Notes under the pieces: generated by a model
What the model was told of the DNA's origin: nothing
The model's input: the letters and a program-made list of their open reading frames with translations, nothing else
Database searches by the model: none
Made by a program: the position numbers and the translations under genes
In this document: positions 61,159 through 64,000 of the stretch, piece by piece
Position numbering within the stretch: position 1 is the stretch's first letter
How the letters are laid out: each line of letters begins with the position of its first letter
Origin: Paenibacillus elgii NBRC 100335
GTDB lineage: Bacteria > Bacillota > Bacilli > Paenibacillales > NBRC-103111
NCBI RefSeq assembly: GCF_004000865.1
Contig: NZ_BIMB01000005.1
Location: 124,001-188,000 of the forward strand
DNA: 64,000 bases
Reading direction: 5' to 3'

Positions 61159-61220
61159 TACCGGCCATTCTGTTACACTTGTCGTCCATGTCCAACTCCA
61201 TAAAAAAAAGGACGGGGAAT

Positions 61221-62579
61221 ATGTATCTACTAGCCGCTAAGACGATGATTCCGTTCTTGTTGCTCACTGGTCTGGTTACGAATTCTGAATTAAGCTCTCC
61301 TTCGATTATCGAAAAGCCGGCGCCCGAGCGAAAGGTCGCGTCCCTCTTGGGGGGCGGCAATTTCACCAACGAAGCGGCGCATTCTACGAACGACCTGACT
61401 TACATGCGCAAATTAAATATAAGCTGGGCACGGCTTAATCTATACCCGCAGTACTATTACAGCAAGCAGTCCCCTAAGACCGACTCGATTGAGAAAGTCA
61501 TATCGGACATGTACAGCCATAAGATCACGCCCATGATTTTGTTCGAATATTACGGAAGCTACGAGAAAAAAGGCATTCCCATCGGAGATTATTCGAAATG
61601 GTTTTCCATTGGACAAGCCTATGCGGAAACTTATCGGCCGGGGGGAACGTGGGCTGCGGAGCGTGGCATCAAGGATTGGGGAGTTACGGTATTTTCTGCT
61701 TTTAACGAGCCCGATGTCGAAAGAACCATTCCTTACGAGAAATACTATCAGGCTTTAAAGGGATTAGCCGACGGCGTACATTCCGTCGATCCCGATCTCA
61801 AGGTCATTCCGGGCGGGTTCAGCTCTCAGAACGCTTTCTCCGACTGGTCCTTGAAAGGCTATGGTCCTGCCATCGCCGAGCTATTGAATAACGGGACCTT
61901 GGACGGACTAGACCTGCATACGTATTATGACGATAAATACGCTCCGATTTTGGGAACTTACAAGAACTCGGCGCAGAACAATTTTGACCAAATCAAAAAA
62001 AGGCTCGGCCTGACCCGGGATATTCATTTCTATTCGACGGAGTTCAATGTCAAGCAAAGCAAGCCGCCGCACAGCGCGCAAACGGAAGAATATTTGGCCA
62101 AGCAGTTTTTAACCGCCATTTGGGACAATCTTGGGGTTGTGAAGAACGACGGCCATACTCCCGCCACTCAATTCGCTATGCCGTGGAGTCTGCTGCAGAC
62201 CGGACAAGAAGACAAGCTCTACGGGATGCGTACGGAGCACGAAGGGAGCGCTTCTCAGACCGTTTCCCGGACAAAGGTGCTGCAGCTGGTGACGGAAGTG
62301 ACGGCAGACGCCTCGTTTGAATATCTCGATCCGAAGAAAAAGGGAGAATATGTTTTGACAAGCCCCGGCAAGAAAATATGGGTCTGGCAAAACGTTAAAG
62401 GCTGGAGCAACCGTACGGGACCTACTTATCAAATCGATAATATCCCTAGCGGAGCCAAAGAACTGGCCGTCTACCGGTGGAACGGGTTGAACGAAGTCAT
62501 CCCTCTTGATGATGGCAAGCGCACGGTCACGTTGAACAATTTGAATCAAGACGAAACCTATATGTTTGTTGCGCGATAA
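61221..62579 (+). CDS. Secreted/anchored clan GH-A glycoside hydrolase (GH39-like)
   Basis: The 452-aa protein has an N-terminal hydrophobic segment (about residues 5-20) and a TIM-barrel glycosidase layout: acid/base Glu163 in SAFNEPDVE and nucleophile candidate Glu274 in FYSTEFNVK, with LHTYYDD between. NEP and the later E fit GH39/GH-A enzymes that act on xylosides or similar. The start at 61221 has AAGGACGGGG upstream; earlier ATGs have no site. It may trim or recycle the EPS encoded nearby. Confidence 0.78.
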   Translation: MYLLAAKTMIPFLLLTGLVTNSELSSPSIIEKPAPERKVASLLGGGNFTNEAAHSTNDLTYMRKLNISWARLNLYPQYYYSKQSPKTDSIEKVISDMYSHKITPMILFEYYGSYEKKGIPIGDYSKWFSIGQAYAETYRPGGTWAAERGIKDWGVTVFSAFNEPDVERTIPYEKYYQALKGLADGVHSVDPDLKVIPGGFSSQNAFSDWSLKGYGPAIAELLNNGTLDGLDLHTYYDDKYAPILGTYKNSAQNNFDQIKKRLGLTRDIHFYSTEFNVKQSKPPHSAQTEEYLAKQFLTAIWDNLGVVKNDGHTPATQFAMPWSLLQTGQEDKLYGMRTEHEGSASQTVSRTKVLQLVTEVTADASFEYLDPKKKGEYVLTSPGKKIWVWQNVKGWSNRTGPTYQIDNIPSGAKELAVYRWNGLNEVIPLDDGKRTVTLNNLNQDETYMFVAR

Positions 62580-62590
62580 CCGCTTCATGA

Positions 62591-62650
62591 AGAAAACAGA
62601 CGTCCTGAAAATCACTTTCATCATTTCAGAACGTCTGTTTTTACTTTTTT
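62591..62650. terminator. Bidirectional terminator between the two glycosidase genes
   Basis: AAACAGACGT (62594-62603) pairs with ACGTCTGTTT (62631-62640), with an inner CTGAAA/TTTCAG extension and T runs on both exits. Confidence 0.8.
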
Positions 62651-62653
62651 TGC

Positions 62654-64000
62654 TCACTCGCCCGGCTTCCGGTTCAGAATAGTTTGCACCGAGTCTCCGG
62701 CGGGTAAATTCACCTGAAATTCGGCCCAGGGCGAAGCTTTAACGTTCACCTGCTGAACGGCGTCGCGGTACGTCTCTCCCGGACCGATCCGTTCTCCGTG
62801 ATAGTCACCTTTCGAGGGCATTTTCACCCGGACACGCACCGATTGCGGCGAATCTTCGAAATTGACGAAATTGACAAGCAGCTTATCGGAGGTTGCTCCG
62901 GAGCCGGGAAGCGGTGCCAAATAACTGGTGTCTACCGCACGTACATACACTTTTTTATCCTTGACTTCCGAATGGTTCATGATTTCAAAGCTGAGCGGTT
63001 TACCGTGGGTCGCATAAGCCAAGGCCAAACGTCTGAAGATCTTCACCCTGCTGTCCTGATTGCCGGGAAACGAATAACTGCTCGTAGCTGCCGGATCGTG
63101 TGATTTGAAGTCAAAATCATGGCGGAACAGTTCGTAGTTTTTATAGAATGCCGCGTGCTGGATAAAAATATCGCTGAAGCCGATATGGGCTCTTAAAATA
63201 CGGTCGAATACGGCCGCTTGCTTCTGGCTGGCGCCATATGCGGGAGGGTCCAGATGGGTGTTGGTCGTTCCGACTTCCGTGTTAAGCATTTTTTTGGGAA
63301 GTCCGTCCTCATCCGAGCCTAATGTCCGCAGGTTTTCAACAAAGCTTCCTCCTTCGTTATCCGCATAAGACGTCCCATATGCATGACCGTTCGTAAGATC
63401 CGTAAGATCCTCCAGCTCTTTTCTTTGCAGCGAGTCCCGCTCCCAGCCGTACGGTTCGCCTCCCGTAGATTTATAAGACCATCCCGGTGAAACGATCTGC
63501 AGATGGGGACTGTAAATCGACCGGTGCTCGGACAGCCATTGGGCCACGGCGACATTGACAGCTTTGGAACGCTCAAACAAGCCGGGCTCATTATCCACCT
63601 CGTAATATTGAATGTACCGGCCATACTGCTTGAGAAAGTCCGTCAGCTTCGCTCCGGCGTCAGCCGGCAAGCCTCCGTCCGGGTCGAGCGTTATATTTTT
63701 GGTGTAGAGGTACAGCGCAACGGCACCTGTGTTGTACTCCTTTAACGTAGCATAGTAATTTTTCATGTCCGAACAAGAATTTCCGACATTCGAAAAGCAT
63801 CCTGCGCGAACGATATTTCCACTATATGCGATACCGAGCCATTTTAGAACATAAGGCAAATGCCGCGTGGCCCCCGTATCGAAGTAATAATCGTTCGAAG
63901 CGACTCCGGTCCCCATTTGGATATAGCGGCCGTGCACCGGTTCATTGGCAGGCTCCGTCAGCGACTCCAGCTCCAAGTAGTCCCACGACCAATATAAGTG
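62654..64000 (-). CDS. Clan GH-A-like glycoside hydrolase (N-terminus beyond the window)
   Basis: The frame stays open to the right edge, so the start is not in the window; about 448 residues are seen. YYEVDNEPGLF gives the NEP acid/base motif and LNTEVGTTN a nucleophile candidate, with a beta-sandwich-like C-terminal part (VRVRVKMPSKGDYH; WAEFQVNLP). It resembles GH39/GH79-type glycosidases, with substrate unknown. It converges on the GH39-like gene, with which it may act on the same polymer. Confidence 0.72.
   Translation of the reverse strand, partial: HLYWSWDYLELESLTEPANEPVHGRYIQMGTGVASNDYYFDTGATRHLPYVLKWLGIAYSGNIVRAGCFSNVGNSCSDMKNYYATLKEYNTGAVALYLYTKNITLDPDGGLPADAGAKLTDFLKQYGRYIQYYEVDNEPGLFERSKAVNVAVAQWLSEHRSIYSPHLQIVSPGWSYKSTGGEPYGWERDSLQRKELEDLTDLTNGHAYGTSYADNEGGSFVENLRTLGSDEDGLPKKMLNTEVGTTNTHLDPPAYGASQKQAAVFDRILRAHIGFSDIFIQHAAFYKNYELFRHDFDFKSHDPAATSSYSFPGNQDSRVKIFRRLALAYATHGKPLSFEIMNHSEVKDKKVYVRAVDTSYLAPLPGSGATSDKLLVNFVNFEDSPQSVRVRVKMPSKGDYHGERIGPGETYRDAVQQVNVKASPWAEFQVNLPAGDSVQTILNRKPGE

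Overview
The window reads as chromosome of a low-to-mid GC, spore-forming Gram-positive bacterium, most likely Paenibacillus, Cohnella or a close relative. The grounds are strong AGGAGG-type ribosome binding sites, a SinR orthologue, an AbrB-type regulator, PrkA, a SorC-type DeoR with a nupC-pdp-deoC operon, YesM/YesN two-component pairs and CcpA-type cre sequences. I saw no rRNA, tRNA, CRISPR array or complete insertion sequence.

Layout. 1-10.5 kb, all minus strand: the start of an RND adaptor lipoprotein, an RND efflux pump, a two-component pair, PrkA, an ECF sigma factor and a second two-component pair. 10.5-19.5 kb: a HutD-like protein, a beta-propeller lactonase, a 256-bp palindromic MITE-like element, the deoxynucleoside module (deoR; nupC-pdp-deoC), a DUF2161 nuclease-fold protein and a polysaccharide deacetylase. 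19.5-32 kb: a flavoprotein, an MFS transporter, an ArsR/flavin-reductase divergent pair, a sugar ABC transporter divergent from a YesM/YesN operon that also encodes a membrane coiled-coil protein and a phosphodiester glycosidase.

32-41 kb is a regulatory island: a 32-aa membrane peptide, three minus-strand microproteins of 51-57 aa that share one motif and resemble the SinI hook, an alpha/beta-hydrolase/SARP fusion, AbrB, an orphan response regulator, SinR and two near-identical XRE regulators. Housekeeping trmL, serC and thpR are interleaved.

40.5-60.7 kb is one very long minus-strand exopolysaccharide operon of 19 genes: galU, priming sugar transferase, UDP-xylose synthase, UDP-glucose dehydrogenase, Wzz, BY-kinase-like ATPase, two polymerases, two flippases, five glycosyltransferases, a GDP-mannose enzyme, a small zinc-ribbon protein, an L-type lectin and an SGNH hydrolase. 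A third XRE paralogue is divergent from galU, and two convergent clan-A glycosidases follow to the right edge, the last one cut by the window.

Most interesting idea: the three XRE paralogues share a practically identical recognition helix, each promoter carries the same TACGTAWTGTA box, GATAC/GTATC inverted repeats recur at the same loci and beside a microprotein gene, and the third box lies just downstream of the putative EPS promoter. Together with SinR, AbrB and three SinI-like microproteins this looks like an expanded SinR/SinI-type switch controlling the EPS operon. Coordinates and motifs are read directly; the regulatory link is inference.
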